Origin: JBKPDV01 sp046728075
Lineage (GTDB): Bacteria; Acidobacteriota; Thermoanaerobaculia; UBA5066; Gp7-AA6
DNA: 19,165 nucleotides
Assembly: GCA_046728075.1 (NCBI GenBank)
Contig: JBKPDV010000197.1
Coordinates: 1-19,165 of the forward strand
Reading direction: 5' to 3'
Shown: positions 1 to 7,021 of the stretch, in pieces
How positions within the stretch are numbered: position 1 is the stretch's first letter
Layout of the letters: each line of letters starts with the position of its first letter
Translations under genes and position numbers: made by a program
Notes under the pieces: generated by a model
Told to the model about the DNA's origin: nothing
What the model saw: the letters and a program-made list of their open reading frames with translations, nothing else
Database searches by the model: none

Positions 1-198
1 CCCCTGATTCGAGACCTCGAGGCCTACGGGAAAGACGGCAGGCTGACGCAGCCGCTCGAGGCGATCGCCAGGAGCTATGTCCACATGCATGTGAATCGGA
101 TGCTCCGCTCGGCGCAACGAGCTCAGGAACTCGTCCTTTACGACTTTCTCGCCCGAGTCTACGAGTCGCGGGCCGCCCGGGCTCGCAAGGAGCCGTGA
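1..198 (+). CDS. C-terminal end of a thiopeptide/lantibiotic-type dehydratase (partial, 5' end outside window)
   Basis: The frame is open from base 1 to a TGA at 196-198, giving 65 residues. The tail contains the segment SYVHMHVNRML followed by an acidic/aromatic helix (ELVLYDFLARVYESR). This resembles the end of the SpaB_C / thiopeptide-type bacteriocin biosynthesis domain, where an S/L-x-H-M-H-x-N-R-L motif precedes the last helix. Such domains are found in LanB-type dehydratases and related stand-alone proteins, which dehydrate Ser/Thr in ribosomally made peptides or act in related tRNA-dependent chemistry. Only the extreme C-terminus is visible, so a full-length LanB cannot be told from a short stand-alone SpaB_C protein. 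The gene converges on htrA, with 14 bp between the two stop codons and no clear terminator. Confidence 0.6.
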   Translation, partial: PLIRDLEAYGKDGRLTQPLEAIARSYVHMHVNRMLRSAQRAQELVLYDFLARVYESRAARARKEP

Positions 199-212
199 AA
201 AGGCGAAACGCT

Positions 213-1508
213 TCAGTGGAGCGGAAACGTCAGCGTGTACTCCCACGCGCCGCGGGCGACGGTCATCAGCAGGGTTGTTCGGGCGTGGTCGCGAGAGAGA
301 AGCTTGTTCAAATCGGCGACCTCACCGACGCGCTCGCCATTGAGGGCGACGATCACGTCTCCGGTCTCGAGACCCGCGCCGGCCGCGGCGCCCCGGCCGT
401 CCACGATCGAGATCCGGAGTCCTCCTCGGACCGGCCGGACGGTCATGCCGAGCTGGTCGCGCAGGATTCGGGTTCCATAGTCGGGGGGCGGAGATTGCGC
501 TTCGAGCGTGACCGCTCGATCACCTTCCGATCCGCGCAACCCGATCTTCATCGCTTTGCCGGGGCCGCGAGTGGAAAGCGCCGTCTGGAAGGACTCCTCC
601 GAATCGATCGGGGTGGCGTCGACGGAAACGATCTGGTCTCCCACGCGGATGCCCGCGCGCTCGGCCGGAGAGCCGGGCTCGACGCTCCGAACGCGGAAGC
701 CGCGCGGCCGGTCGTCGTCCTGGCGGGAAGTGATCGTGCGGCCGTGCAGTCCGGTCCAGACCGGTTTGACCTCGCCGAATTTGACGAGGTCGCCGACGAT
801 CCGCTTGGCTCGGTCGACCGGGATCGCAAACCCAATCCCCTGCGCGCCGCCGATGATGGCGGTCGCGACCCCGATCATGTCCCCCTGGATGTTGACGACA
901 GGGCCGCCCGAGTTGCCCGGGTTGATGGGGGCGTCGATCTGGAGGAAATCGCTATAGACGCGCTGGTTCTCTCCCGGAACGCTGCGCCCGAACGCCGAAA
1001 GAACTCCGGCCGTGACGGTATTGGAGAGGCCAAAAGGATTGCCGATCGCGACGACGGTTTCTCCGATCATCAGATCCGAAGAGCTTCCCATGTGGATCGT
1101 AGGCAGGGGAGTCCCCGGCTTCTTGACGCGCAGCACCGCCAGGTCGTTGTCGGCGTCCGAACCGATCACCTCGCACTCCAGCTCCCGTCCCGACTTCGTC
1201 GTGGCGAGAATCTTCGAGGCGCCGGAGATGACGTGGTCGTTGGTCAGGATGATGCCTTTCGGGTCGATCAGGACGCCGGAGCCCAGGCTCTTGGCCGTTC
1301 GCGGCCTGGCCTCGAACCCGAAAAAGAGATCCTCGAACGATCGGCGGCGGCGGACCGTCTGTTCGGCGGAGATGTTGACGACGGCGGGGGACACTTTGTC
1401 CACCACCTCGACGATCTCGCTGCGTCGAGAGGGGAGGGGGGCGGCGGCGAGAGGGATGGACACACTGAGGGCGACCGCGAATACGGCGGAGCGCGTTGAG
1501 ACTTTCAC
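213..1508 (-). CDS. htrA: Periplasmic serine protease/chaperone of the HtrA/DegP family
   Basis: This 431-residue protein has the full HtrA layout. A signal peptide or anchor spans roughly residues 1-23 (hydrophobic run ending AAAP). The trypsin-like domain carries the catalytic triad: His92 in TNDHV, Asp122 in NDLAVLRV and Ser200 in NPGNSGGPV. Two PDZ domains follow, at about 253-327 and 335-431; the first has GSPAERAGIRVGD and the second AAGAGLETGDVI. The family degrades or refolds misfolded envelope proteins. The start is GTG at 1508, supported by the signal peptide beginning there; a weak GAGG lies about 12 nt upstream. The long Q-linker of E. coli DegP is short here, so DegS/DegQ-like roles are possible. 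It is transcribed alone, toward the partial dehydratase gene. Confidence 0.95.
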   Translation of the reverse strand: MKVSTRSAVFAVALSVSIPLAAAPLPSRRSEIVEVVDKVSPAVVNISAEQTVRRRRSFEDLFFGFEARPRTAKSLGSGVLIDPKGIILTNDHVISGASKILATTKSGRELECEVIGSDADNDLAVLRVKKPGTPLPTIHMGSSSDLMIGETVVAIGNPFGLSNTVTAGVLSAFGRSVPGENQRVYSDFLQIDAPINPGNSGGPVVNIQGDMIGVATAIIGGAQGIGFAIPVDRAKRIVGDLVKFGEVKPVWTGLHGRTITSRQDDDRPRGFRVRSVEPGSPAERAGIRVGDQIVSVDATPIDSEESFQTALSTRGPGKAMKIGLRGSEGDRAVTLEAQSPPPDYGTRILRDQLGMTVRPVRGGLRISIVDGRGAAAGAGLETGDVIVALNGERVGEVADLNKLLSRDHARTTLLMTVARGAWEYTLTFPLH

Positions 1509-1582
1509 GTTCCGGAAAACCTCGATGTTGATAGGTCAATTCCTTCGCCGCCGCTCACCCCGCCCCTACCAAGCCTAACCAA

Positions 1583-1741
1583 GAAGTTACCCTGATGGGC
1601 TCCGGTTCGTAGGGGCGGCCGTTTGCGGCAGGCGGACCTGCCGCATGTCGCGTCCCTCGGCCGCTGCCGCGGCCGACGACGCTCGGTAGGCGGCCGCCCG
1701 CGTCCGTTCGATGATGACGTCGCGGCTCTCCGGAAGTTACC
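1583..1741. repeat. Structured intergenic element flanked by a 9-bp direct repeat
   Basis: The sequence GAAGTTACC occurs at 1583-1591 and again at 1733-1741, bounding 141 bp. Inside are two perfect hairpins with 8-bp stems and 4-nt loops, at 1625-1644 (GCGGCAGG arm) and 1657-1676 (TCGGCCGC arm). Both are enclosed by a 9-bp outer stem, GGGCGGCCG at 1613-1621 pairing with 1691-1699. The whole could fold as a three-stem structure. The direct repeat looks like a target-site duplication, so this may be a small non-autonomous insertion or a REP-like element. No terminal inverted repeats were seen, so the mobile reading is inference. Confidence 0.5.
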
Positions 1742-1768
1742 AAAAAAAGGCCCCGCCGAAGCGGGGCC
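1742..1768 (-). terminator. Rho-independent terminator of the clpB-hsp20 operon
   Basis: On the - strand, GGCCCCGC, a TTCG loop and GCGGGGCC form a perfect 8-bp stem (1749-1768) closed by a C(UUCG)G tetraloop. A run of seven T follows (1742-1748 on the + strand as A). It lies 26 nt beyond the hsp20 stop codon in the direction of transcription. Confidence 0.92.
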
Positions 1769-1794
1769 AATTCCAACCGTTTGATTGGACTTGT

Positions 1795-2274
1795 TTATCT
1801 CGACTTGACGTTGATTGCTTCCTTCTTCGATTCGCCATTGCCGCCGGTTATCTTGATCTGGCGGGGCTTCGCCTCCTCGCGCTTGGGCAGCTCGATCGAG
1901 AGCAGACCGTCCTTGAAGGTGGCCTTGACGTTGTCCCGATCCACGTTGTTGGGCAGCGTGAAAGAGCGGACGAACTGGCCATAAGACCGCTCAACGCGGT
2001 GGTAGTTCTTCCCGTCCTGCTTGTCCTCGAACTTCCGCTCGCCGCGGATCGTCAGCACGCCGCCTTCCACCTGGATGTCGATGTCATCTTCCTTGAAGCC
2101 CGGCAGCTCCGCCGTCAGGGCGAGCTTCTCCTGGTCCTCTTCGATGTCGACCGGCGGAATCCACGCGCCGAGACTCAACTCCTCGTCGCGCTCCCGCCGC
2201 ACCGGGCTGCTGCCGAAGAGGCGGTTTTGAAGGGTGCGAAACTCTCGATACGGGTCATAGGTCAGGTAATTCAT
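1795..2274 (-). CDS. Small heat-shock protein, Hsp20/alpha-crystallin family
   Basis: The product is a 159-residue ATP-independent holdase that binds unfolding proteins and hands them to ClpB and DnaK. The alpha-crystallin domain spans roughly residues 38-133. It includes ELPGFKEDDIDIQVEGG, LTIRGER, and the conserved A-x-x-x-D-G-L-L motif (ATFKDGLLSIELPK). The C-terminal I-x-I oligomerisation motif is IKI at 140-142. The ATG at 2274 was chosen because AAGGAGG sits 4 nt upstream. A longer open frame upstream would overlap the end of clpB and adds a basic segment atypical of the family. It lies 28 bp downstream of clpB on the same strand and ends before a strong terminator, so the two probably form a heat-shock operon. 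Confidence 0.95.
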   Translation of the reverse strand: MNYLTYDPYREFRTLQNRLFGSSPVRRERDEELSLGAWIPPVDIEEDQEKLALTAELPGFKEDDIDIQVEGGVLTIRGERKFEDKQDGKNYHRVERSYGQFVRSFTLPNNVDRDNVKATFKDGLLSIELPKREEAKPRQIKITGGNGESKKEAINVKSR

Positions 2275-2278
2275 GGTT

Positions 2279-2285
2279 CCTCCTT
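2279..2285 (-). promoter_or_regulatory. Shine-Dalgarno of hsp20
   Basis: AAGGAGG on the - strand lies 4 nt before the ATG at 2274. It fixes the start inside a longer open frame and is the best ribosome binding site in the window. Confidence 0.85.
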
Positions 2286-2302
2286 GGTTTGAATCGGCCG
2301 CC

Positions 2303-4930
2303 TCATGCGGTCCGTGTACTCGCTTTCTTCGATTCGGCTTCCGTGTGAATTTCAATGCTCTCCCGGTCGGAGGAGAGATCCACCTCCGCCGTGCCGCCGT
2401 CGGCCAGCTCGCCGGCCAGAATTCGCCGGGCGAGCTCGTCGGCGACGTCCTTCTGGATCAGACGCTTCAAGGGGCGGGCGCCGAAGGTCGGGTCGTAACC
2501 CCGTCCCGCGAGGAATCGCCGCGCCTCCGGCGTCCAGGTCAGCTTGATGCCCCGGTCGGCGACCGTGCGCGCGAGACCCTGGAGCTGAATCTCGACGATC
2601 TGCTCGATCTCTTCCCGCGTCAGCCGGTGGAACACGATTACGTCGTCGATGCGGTTCAGGAACTCGGGCCGGAAATGGCGGGCGAGCTCTTCCTCGATCT
2701 TCTTCTGAATTTCCTCCTCGGACATCTTTCCGGCGTCTTCCGCGATCCAGTGGGAGCCGAGGTTGGACGTCATGATGATCACGGTGTTCTTGAAGGAGAC
2801 GACGCGTCCCTTGCCGTCGGTCAGACGGCCATCGTCCAGGACCTGGAGGAGCACGTTAAAGACGTCCGGGTGAGCCTTCTCGATCTCATCGAAGAGCACG
2901 ACGGAATAGGGCCGGCGCCGGATCGCCTCGGTGAGCCGGCCGCCCTCCTCGTACCCGACGTACCCCGGAGGCGCGCCGATCATGCGGGCGACCGAGTGCT
3001 TCTCCATGTATTCGGACATGTCGAGCCGCACCATCGCATGCTCGTCGTCGAAGAGGAACTCCGCGAGGCCCCGCGAGAGCTCCGTCTTGCCCACCCCGGT
3101 GGGGCCGACGAAGATGAAGGACCCGATGGGCCGGCGCGGATCGGAAAGCCCGGCCCGCGAGCGCCGGACGGCGTCAGAAACGGCTTTGACCGCTTCTTTC
3201 TGTCCGATGAGGCGCTGTGAAAGACGCTCCTCCATGTGGAGAAGCTTCTGCTGCTCTTTCTCCAGCATCTTGGAGACGGGGACACCGGTCCACTTGGAGA
3301 CCACTTCCGCGATGTCTTCCTCGGTGACCTCTTCCCGCAGCATGGGCTGACCCTTTTGAAGGTCCGCGAGCCGGGCATTCAGCGCGGCCAGTTCCTTCTC
3401 GAGCTGGGGAAGCCGGCCGTACCGCAGCTCCGCGGCCTTTTGCAGGTTGCCTTCGCGTTCCGCTTCGGTCGCCTGCTGGCGCACGAGCTCGATCGCTTCC
3501 TTGGTCTGGCTGGTTTTTCCGATGAGCTCCTTCTCCGCGGACCATTGAGCCCGCAGCCGGGTCGCTTTTTCGCGTTCCTCGGCGAGCTCCTTGTCGATCT
3601 CAGCCAGACGCGCCTTGGCTTCCTTGGTTTTTTCCTTGGAAAGCGCGCGCTTCTCAATCTCGAGAGACATGATGCGCCGCTCGATCTGGTCGATTTCCGT
3701 CGGCACCGACTCGATCTCCGTGCGCAGGCGCGCAGCGGCCTCGTCGACCAGGTCGATGGCCTTGTCCGGAAGGAACCGGTCCGTGATGTAGCGCGCGGAC
3801 AGGCGCGCCGCCGCGACGAGCGCGGCATCGGTAATCCGGACGCCGTGATGGACCTCGTAGCGCTCCTGTAGTCCGCGCAGGATCGAGATCGTGTCTTCGA
3901 CCGTCGGCTCCTCGACATAGACGGGCTGGAAGCGCCGTTCCAGAGCCGCGTCCTTCTCGATGTACTTCTGGTACTCGTTCAAGGTCGTGGCGCCGATGGC
4001 ACGCAGCTCGCCGCGGGCAAGCGCGGGTTTCAACATGTTGGAGGCGTCCATGGAGCCTTCCGAGGCGCCGGCACCCACCAACGTGTGCAGCTCGTCGATG
4101 AAAAGGATGATCGTGCCCTGGGCCTCCTCGATCTCCTTCAAGACCGCCTTCAACCGGTCTTCGAATTCCCCGCGGTACTTGGCGCCGGCGATCATGGAGC
4201 CGAGGTCGAGCGAGACGACTCGCTTGTTCTTCAACCCTTCCGGAACGTCGCCCATGTGGATGCGGCGGGCGAGCCCTTCGACGATCGCCGTCTTCCCGAC
4301 GCCGGGTTCCCCGATCAGGACCGGGTTGTTCTTGGTGCGGCGAGAAAGGACCTGGATGACGCGCCGGATTTCCTCGTCGCGTCCGATGACCGGATCGATC
4401 TTTCCGCGGCGGGCCAGGTCGGTCAGATCCCGCGTGTAGCGTTTCAGGGCCTGGTATTTGTCCTCCGGGTTCGGATCGGTGATGCGAGTCGAGCCGCGAA
4501 CCTCTTTCAGCGCCTTGAGCAGCGCGTCTTTCTTCGCGCCCGCCTTCGCGAGGCGCTTCGCCGTCTCACCCGCGTCGGATTCCGAGAGGGCGATCAAGAG
4601 GTGCTCGGTCGACACGTACTCGTCGCCGAAGTCCCTCGCGATCTCGAAGGCACGGTCGAAAACCCGCGTCAGCTCGCGGGCGGGAAGCGCGTCGGCCGAA
4701 GCTCCCGAGACCTTCGGCTGCCGATCGAGATCGGCCTCGAGTTCTCGGGTCAGCGTGGCTGGATCGACGCCGAGCTTCTGGAGGATCGGCACGACCACCC
4801 CTTCGCTCTGCCGAAGCAGGGCGAGGAGGAGGTGGTCCCCCGTCAGCTCGGCGTTACCGCGAGCACGGGCGTCGCGTTGCCCTTCCTGGATTGCTTCCTG
4901 AGCTTTGATGGTGAGTTGGTCGAAACGCAT
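2303..4930 (-). CDS. clpB: ClpB protein disaggregase (Hsp100)
   Basis: This 875-residue AAA+ protein has the full ClpB layout and usual length. The Clp N-domain repeats cover about 1-145. The first AAA+ module has Walker A GEPGVGKT at 207-214, Walker B LFIDE at 276-280 and an arginine-finger segment ERRF at 331-334. A coiled-coil middle domain covers about 400-530. The second AAA+ module has Walker A GPTGVGKT at 609-616 and Walker B VVLFDE at 677-682, followed by the C-terminal D2-small domain. The long middle domain separates it from ClpA and ClpC. ClpB extracts polypeptides from aggregates together with DnaK. The ATG at 4930 is preceded by GGAAGGGA. It is the first gene of the clpB-hsp20 operon, under a promoter with a HAIR-like operator. 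Confidence 0.98.
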   Translation of the reverse strand: MRFDQLTIKAQEAIQEGQRDARARGNAELTGDHLLLALLRQSEGVVVPILQKLGVDPATLTRELEADLDRQPKVSGASADALPARELTRVFDRAFEIARDFGDEYVSTEHLLIALSESDAGETAKRLAKAGAKKDALLKALKEVRGSTRITDPNPEDKYQALKRYTRDLTDLARRGKIDPVIGRDEEIRRVIQVLSRRTKNNPVLIGEPGVGKTAIVEGLARRIHMGDVPEGLKNKRVVSLDLGSMIAGAKYRGEFEDRLKAVLKEIEEAQGTIILFIDELHTLVGAGASEGSMDASNMLKPALARGELRAIGATTLNEYQKYIEKDAALERRFQPVYVEEPTVEDTISILRGLQERYEVHHGVRITDAALVAAARLSARYITDRFLPDKAIDLVDEAAARLRTEIESVPTEIDQIERRIMSLEIEKRALSKEKTKEAKARLAEIDKELAEEREKATRLRAQWSAEKELIGKTSQTKEAIELVRQQATEAEREGNLQKAAELRYGRLPQLEKELAALNARLADLQKGQPMLREEVTEEDIAEVVSKWTGVPVSKMLEKEQQKLLHMEERLSQRLIGQKEAVKAVSDAVRRSRAGLSDPRRPIGSFIFVGPTGVGKTELSRGLAEFLFDDEHAMVRLDMSEYMEKHSVARMIGAPPGYVGYEEGGRLTEAIRRRPYSVVLFDEIEKAHPDVFNVLLQVLDDGRLTDGKGRVVSFKNTVIIMTSNLGSHWIAEDAGKMSEEEIQKKIEEELARHFRPEFLNRIDDVIVFHRLTREEIEQIVEIQLQGLARTVADRGIKLTWTPEARRFLAGRGYDPTFGARPLKRLIQKDVADELARRILAGELADGGTAEVDLSSDRESIEIHTEAESKKASTRTA

Positions 4931-4999
4931 CGAGTCCCTTCCGGTGCGCTGGCTGGCTGGTACCGAAGAAAAGACGCCGAGCTCGGCAGCACCGAGGTG

Positions 5000-5029
5000 A
5001 CTATAGAATATTGAGTATCAAATTGTCAA
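5000..5029 (-). promoter_or_regulatory. Sigma70-type promoter of clpB-hsp20
   Basis: On the - strand a consensus -35 TTGACA (5024-5029) and a 5/6 -10 TATAGT (5000-5005) are separated by 18 nt. They lie in an AT-rich patch that stands out from the GC-rich surroundings. The expected transcript would start near 4993, giving a leader of about 60 nt to the clpB ATG. Confidence 0.8.
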
Positions 5030-5030
5030 G
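5010..5030. promoter_or_regulatory. HAIR-like HspR operator overlapping the clpB -35 box
   Basis: On the - strand CTTGACA, 7 nt, then ACTCAAT matches the HAIR consensus CTTGAGT-N7-ACTCAAG at 11 of 14 positions with the exact 7-nt spacer. The left half-site contains the -35 hexamer. HspR, a MerR-family repressor, binds HAIR at clpB and dnaK operons in several phyla. No hspR gene is in the window, so regulation by HspR is inferred from the site alone. Confidence 0.65.
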
Positions 5031-5110
5031 TATAGCTAGTTAAAATATGAGTCCTACACGCTAAGATAATGTCCCAGTTAAATCAATGATTTAGCCACGA
5101 GACCCGTCCC

Positions 5111-5782
5111 CTAGTGAGCGAGGAGAGGGTCGAGCAGGCCAGCCTCCCGGAAGCCACGGCTTCGCAGAAGGCAGGAATCGCAATGCCCGCAAGGACGGCC
5201 GGATTCGGATGGTTCGTAGCACGAGATGGTGAGATCGAAGTCGAGTCCCAGCGCCGCTGCCCGGCCGATGATTTCCGCTTTCGTCATCGACAGCAGCGGA
5301 GCACGTATGCGGAAGCGCCGGCCTTCCACCCCGGCCTTGGTCCCGAGGTTCGCCGTCCGCTCGAAGGCTTCGAGAAACTCGGGCCGGCAATCCGGGTAAC
5401 CGGAGTAGTCGAGGGCGTTGGCGCCGATGAACACGTCGGCCGCCCCGATGACCTCGGCCCAGGCAATCGCGTGAGCCAGGAAGAGCGTGTTGCGCGCCGG
5501 AACATAAGTGATGGGGATGGGCTCGCTGCCGAGGCTGTCTCGAGGCACGGCGGTCTCCGGATTCGTGAGGGCCGAGGAATCTCGCGCAGGCAGGTCGAGG
5601 CGAAGAATCCGGTGGTCCGATGCCCCGTAGTGCGCCGCGAGCGCCCGCGCCCGTTCCAGCTCGACTCGGTGGCGTTGGTCGTAGTCGAAAGAAAGAGCGA
5701 ACACGTCAAAGCCTTCCTCCCGCGCGAGCAGAAGACAGGTTGCCGAGTCGAGGCCGCCGGAGAGGAGAACGATGGCTTTCAT
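5111..5782 (-). CDS. queC: 7-cyano-7-deazaguanine (preQ0) synthase
   Basis: The product is 223 residues long, the usual size for QueC. It converts 7-carboxy-7-deazaguanine to preQ0 with ATP and ammonia, the precursor of queuosine and archaeosine-type modifications. The N-terminal PP-loop is SGGLDSAT (residues 8-15). The family signatures YVPARNT and DYSGYPDCRPEF follow. Four cysteines near the C-terminus (188, 198, 201, 204, in CYEPSESGRPCGHCDSC) form the zinc site. It lies downstream of queE on the same strand. The gap between them is filled by a heptamer array, so the only Shine-Dalgarno-like bases before the ATG (GAGAG) belong to that array. Confidence 0.97.
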   Translation of the reverse strand: MKAIVLLSGGLDSATCLLLAREEGFDVFALSFDYDQRHRVELERARALAAHYGASDHRILRLDLPARDSSALTNPETAVPRDSLGSEPIPITYVPARNTLFLAHAIAWAEVIGAADVFIGANALDYSGYPDCRPEFLEAFERTANLGTKAGVEGRRFRIRAPLLSMTKAEIIGRAAALGLDFDLTISCYEPSESGRPCGHCDSCLLRSRGFREAGLLDPLLAH

Positions 5783-5872
5783 AGCTCTCAGCTAACAGCT
5801 AACAGCTTTCTGCACGCGGACGTGCTGCAGTGCACCTTCTGGCTGAGAGCTGGTAGCTGAAAGCTGATAGCT
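5783..5872. repeat. Inverted pair of heptamer arrays between queE and queC
   Basis: The left arm (5783-5810) is four 7-nt units of the form AGCTNNC. The right arm (5841-5872) is four and a half units of the form AGCTGNN, in inverted orientation. The 30-nt centre contains the hairpin GCACG-CGGA-CGTGC (5812-5825). The array begins directly after the queC start codon and ends on the first base of the queE stop codon, filling the whole intergenic gap. Its role is unknown. Confidence 0.85.
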
Positions 5873-6522
5873 CATCTTCCCGGTACATCGCCCCAGAGCA
5901 GTTTATGAAGTTGAACGCCGAGGCGGATGTTTCGGCCGCTGTCCCGAATCCACTCGCCCAGTTGCGCGGGGGGGAGCTTCTCCCACACCGGCGAAAATGT
6001 GACGGCGTTGCGGCGGTCGAGATCGCGTGAGGCGACGAGCTCGAGCGCCCAAGCGAAGTCGGAGCGGTCGGCCAGAACGAACTTGATCTCGTCTCGCGGC
6101 CCTAAGAGGTCGAGGTTCTCGGGCAGGTTCGCCGCCTGCATTCCTGATCCGGGAGCCTTGACGTCCAGGATCTTGATGACCCGCGAATCGAGCTGATCGA
6201 CGCGAACGTGCCCTCCCGTCTCGATCATCACGGTTCTATCGTGTTCGAGCAGGTGACGAATCAGCGGGTACACGCCTTCTTGCTCGAGCGGCTCGCCTCC
6301 GGTGATCTCGATCAAATCGGTGCCGAGATCGAGCGTCTGCTTCGCGGCCTCCGAGACGCTCATCTCCTTGCCGCCGGAAAAAGCATAGGCCGTGTCGCAC
6401 CAGATGCAACGAAGCGAACAGCCCGTCAGTCGAATGAAGGCGCAGGGAAAGCCCGCGCGGGTGGACTCGCCCTGGAGGGACTTGAAGATTTCTGTCACTC
6501 GAAGCGTCGGTTCCGGTTCCAT
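5872..6522 (-). CDS. queE: 7-carboxy-7-deazaguanine synthase (radical SAM)
   Basis: This 216-residue radical SAM enzyme contracts 6-carboxy-tetrahydropterin to 7-carboxy-7-deazaguanine, the step before QueC. The [4Fe-4S] cysteines are Cys35, Cys39 and Cys42 in TGCSLRCIWCDT. The SAM-binding ITGGEP motif is at 73-78. The N-terminal substrate segment EIFKSLQGEST and the GFPCAFIRL strand are typical of QueE. The ATG at 6522 has no Shine-Dalgarno but has TAAAAT 7 nt upstream, so the transcript may be leaderless. It pairs with queC; queD and queF are not present here. Confidence 0.95.
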   Translation of the reverse strand: MEPEPTLRVTEIFKSLQGESTRAGFPCAFIRLTGCSLRCIWCDTAYAFSGGKEMSVSEAAKQTLDLGTDLIEITGGEPLEQEGVYPLIRHLLEHDRTVMIETGGHVRVDQLDSRVIKILDVKAPGSGMQAANLPENLDLLGPRDEIKFVLADRSDFAWALELVASRDLDRRNAVTFSPVWEKLPPAQLGEWIRDSGRNIRLGVQLHKLLWGDVPGR

Positions 6523-6529
6523 CGGAGTG

Positions 6530-6535
6530 ATTTTA
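6530..6535 (-). promoter_or_regulatory. Possible -10 box of a leaderless queE transcript
   Basis: TAAAAT on the - strand ends 7 nt before the queE ATG, placing the expected transcription start at or next to the start codon. No convincing -35 is visible, because the upstream sequence is a heptamer array. Confidence 0.4.
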
Positions 6536-6541
6536 CGAGCA

Positions 6542-6620
6542 AGTCGGTAGTCGGTAGTCGGTAGTGAAGAGAAAAACGAACGGGGCTCTCCTACCGACTA
6601 CCGACTATTGACTATCGACT
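6542..6620. repeat. Inverted pair of heptamer arrays between queE and the cupredoxin gene
   Basis: The left arm has three perfect AGTCGGT units (6542-6562) and a degenerate fourth. The right arm has four units (6593-6620), two exactly ACCGACT and two of the form ATNGACT, in inverted orientation. Bases 6549-6564 pair perfectly with 6591-6606, a 16-bp stem around a 26-nt loop. The right arm overlaps the last codons and stop of the cupredoxin gene. The hairpin could stop or stabilise transcripts of either flank, but there is no T-tract. Confidence 0.88.
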
Positions 6621-7021
6621 ACTCGAATTCTCCCATGCAGCATGTTCATTCCGCAGGAGAACGGAAACTCACCGGTGCGCTGGGGCACCACGTCAATCTC
6701 CGTCTTCTGAAAGGCCGGCAGCTCGCGGCGTATCTCGAACTCCGGCAGGACGACCTCGTCGCTGCAGGGACTGTCTTCGCGGCGATCGAAGATGAGCTTC
6801 AGCGGAACGCCTTTGCGCGCGACGATGAGGTCGGGATCGTAGCCGCCGGAGACGACGATCCTGACTTCCTGCGAGCCTCCTTCCGACGGCCGGGCCGCCA
6901 TCCCGCGTCGCCGCCCGAAAAAGAAGAGGTAGAGAAACACGCACAGCGCCGCGCCGAGGCCGACCGCAGCGATTCGATCGAGAGTCCAGACGATCGCAAG
7001 CCAGGCAGGGCCGAGGCTCAC
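6605..7021 (-). CDS. Membrane-anchored cupredoxin-domain protein
   Basis: The product has 138 residues. One hydrophobic segment at about 15-35, followed by FGRRRG, anchors it. The cupredoxin-like domain runs from about residue 50 to the end. Likely copper ligands are Cys86 (DSPCSD) and the C-terminal cluster Cys123, Met125, Met127, His129 (SCGMNMLHG). This Cys-rich version of the Cupredoxin_1 fold often accompanies copper P-type ATPases. The ATG overlaps the copA stop (ATGA, 7018-7021), so it is translationally coupled and probably binds copper near the exporter. The last residues (VVDSQ) and the TAG are encoded by heptamer repeat units. Confidence 0.85.
   Translation of the reverse strand: MSLGPAWLAIVWTLDRIAAVGLGAALCVFLYLFFFGRRRGMAARPSEGGSQEVRIVVSGGYDPDLIVARKGVPLKLIFDRREDSPCSDEVVLPEFEIRRELPAFQKTEIDVVPQRTGEFPFSCGMNMLHGRIRVVDSQ

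Noticed and set aside
195..1499. Long + strand open frame opposite htrA
   Set aside because: It is exactly antisense to a full HtrA with intact catalytic triad. Its Arg/Asp/Gly-rich translation matches no domain and is typical of GC-rich shadow frames.
1742..1768. Bidirectional terminator also serving a + strand gene
   Set aside because: The T-tract exists only on the - strand reading (A-tract before the stem on +, none after), and no + strand gene precedes it.
2275..2355. Longer N-terminus for Hsp20
   Set aside because: It would overlap the end of clpB and lacks a ribosome binding site. The ATG at 2274 has AAGGAGG at ideal spacing.
5000..5100. CIRCE element for HrcA control of clpB
   Set aside because: The CIRCE consensus half-site TTAGCACTC is absent. 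The inverted repeat present fits the HAIR spacing instead.
5783..6620. CRISPR array interpretation of the tandem repeats
   Set aside because: Units are 7 nt with no unique spacers, and the arms are inverted. There are no cas genes.
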